Assembly: GCA_032207245.1 (NCBI GenBank)
Contig: CM063498.1
Location: 91,082,848-91,146,847 of the forward strand
From: Pardosa pseudoannulata
Taxonomy: Eukaryota > Arthropoda > Arachnida > Araneae > Lycosidae
Length of the DNA stretch: 64,000 bases
Direction: 5' to 3'
The notes beneath the pieces were generated by a model. The model saw nothing but the letters and a program-made list of their open reading frames with translations. It did not search any database and was not told the origin of the DNA. Shown here piece by piece: positions 62,570 through 64,000 of this stretch (positions are counted from its first letter, which is position 1; the number at the start of each line of letters is the position of its first letter). The position numbers and the translations under genes were made by a program.

Positions 62570-64000
62570 ACATGCTACATTTTTACTTAGAAAGATTGAA
62601 AGAAAAATATATCAAGAACGAAAATTCATTATCCTTTTAAAATATTTCATTTCTCATTAAATAAGTTTAAATCATCATTTCACTTTGAATCTTAAATGTG
62701 AAAAAAGAGTTTTTCTAATTTTTGGAGCTAAACGCCTTTTTTTCAGCTAACTTAAGAATTATTTTTAGATTTTTATTTGTTTATTTACTTATTTATTTAT
62801 TTTAAATCAAAATGCCACATTTCTTTGTAAAGATATTCATTTAATCTTTCTTTTAAACTTCTCTAAATGGAGATTTTAATACATATAACATAATATGAAG
62901 AAGTTCACTACATCACTAAAGAATTAAAAATTTAAAAGTGCCGGTTAATAGCTTACTAGATTATTTTTCCTTTTTCACTTTTATAAAAAGCAGAGGGTGT
63001 ATAGAAGTTGGTAGCGTCATCTGGTGAATGATAAATATACTAAAGATGGCAATAAATCTCAATTCGCTAAATATAATAGATAAAAATAAGTTTTTATATT
63101 AAAATTATAGTTTAGGAAAAAGAATTATTAAGAAAACTAAGTATGTGTGAAGGATAAAGTTCCTACTAAATTATAGAATTTATTCGGATAATAGCACTTA
63201 GTTTTGCCATAGTTAAATAAATTTTAAGTCAATACAAGTTTCATAGATGGCAGCACTACTTGATATTTAGTACACTTACTTCACTTTTAGAATTTTAAAT
63301 GTACTAATGTAATAACTTTAAAAATGATGATAGAATTAATCATAGTAACTTTTAGAACTTTAAATGTACTAAAGGTAGTCTTATATCTCAGTTCATTAAA
63401 TACAATATTTAAAAATTAGTTCTTTTAGTAAATTATCAAGAGAGGAAAAATCATACCGAAAACGAGATAGATATATTATTTCACCCTACTAAATTATACA
63501 ACTTAATCAGATAAGAACAATAGTAGTTTCATTGTATTTAAATAAATTTTAAGTTAAAATATGTTTAATGATTTCATATGATTGCATTCAATGACTATTG
63601 AATTGAGACTAAACATTAATTTCTGGACAATTAAAAATTTTAATATCGAAACTTATAATCAATAAGTACAGGGCCATACTAAGTTACTTTTGTGCCCAGG
63701 GCAGAATCTAATTTTTGTTCCCTCCACCCCGATGCAAATTTATAGCGACAAGTTATTATCATCATTACAGTCATATAAAAATTGTAACATTGAATTAGCA
63801 AACAGATTTAAGAAATTAGCATTAAAGTAATATTCAAAATCAAAAACACCAAATTTTCATTTTACGTAATCATTATTATTTCTGTTTAGTCATGCTAAAA
63901 ATTAAGGATTTTTAAGGACCTAGAGTGACCCACTTTTTTATTTTCTACCTTGTCAAACTCACAAGCTCTGTGGTGCAGAAAATAAATATTAATAATAGAA
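62570..64000. other. AT-rich stretch; possible hAT-like end at 63669
   Basis: No gene was recognised. cagggccatactaagttact at 63669, followed by gtgcccagggcag, resembles a hAT-type terminus, but its partner end would lie beyond the window. Confidence 0.3.

Overview
The window reads as AT-rich, repeat-dominated DNA from an animal nuclear genome, most plausibly an arthropod and perhaps a chelicerate such as a spider. The grounds are metazoan-type transposons (a Ty3/gypsy-related LTR element, Tc1/mariner, hAT, piggyBac-like, Helitron-like and tRNA-derived SINEs), long TA and TG microsatellites, two satellite arrays, and no operon-like gene packing. The species cannot be fixed from the sequence alone. 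No complete host gene was recognised. The one intact protein gene is a Tc1-like transposase at 19739-20779.

Layout. 1-11660: gene-poor DNA with a tRNA-like relic, a 3'-end retroelement insertion with a TSD, Helitron-like elements, two tandem hairpins, a tRNA-Met-like gene broken by a SINE, a hAT MITE and an AT minisatellite. 11661-12243: TA microsatellite split by a probable solo LTR. 12244-18818: LTR retrotransposon with one 1015-bp LTR, a tRNA-Leu-type primer binding site, and a gag-pol whose domain order is protease, integrase, reverse transcriptase, RNase H. That is the Ty1/copia order built from Ty3/gypsy-type domains, the hallmark of Gmr1-like elements. Its capsid region also looks like a SCAN domain. 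It carries several breaks and no 3' LTR. 19546-21200: an intact Tc1-like element (DD36E) nested in an older, decayed Tc1-like element.

21488-26470: a piggyBac-like MITE with TTAA duplications, a complete SINE with a 13-bp TSD, a foldback structure between TA arrays, and a GC-richer patch at 25.0-25.2 kb that may be a promoter plus first exon. 26414-31503: a 2.5-kb tandem duplication, each copy holding the same 5'-truncated LINE tail. 32-41 kb: SINEs, Helitron-like copies, a LINE tail and MITEs. 41.76-42.7 kb: extreme A/T low complexity. 43.7-46.6 kb: a tandem array of about 388-bp units. 46.8-47.4 kb: a Tigger-like relic. 48.3-49.3 kb: the longest Helitron-like copy. 49.9-55.66 kb: a satellite of about 340-bp units with multi-unit structure. 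55.7-64 kb: an orphan 388-type unit, a 43-bp-TIR element, a second copy of the 4-bp-TSD MITE, a 212-bp tandem duplication, a Tc1 fragment and a LINE tail.

The window shows layered insertion history rather than cooperating genes. Target-site duplications, nesting and shared insertions in duplicated copies order many events. The features most worth following up are the Gmr1-like element with its SCAN-like gag, the SINE-interrupted tRNA-Met with an intron-like insert, the 4-bp-TSD MITE family, the Helitron-like terminal palindromes and the two satellites.
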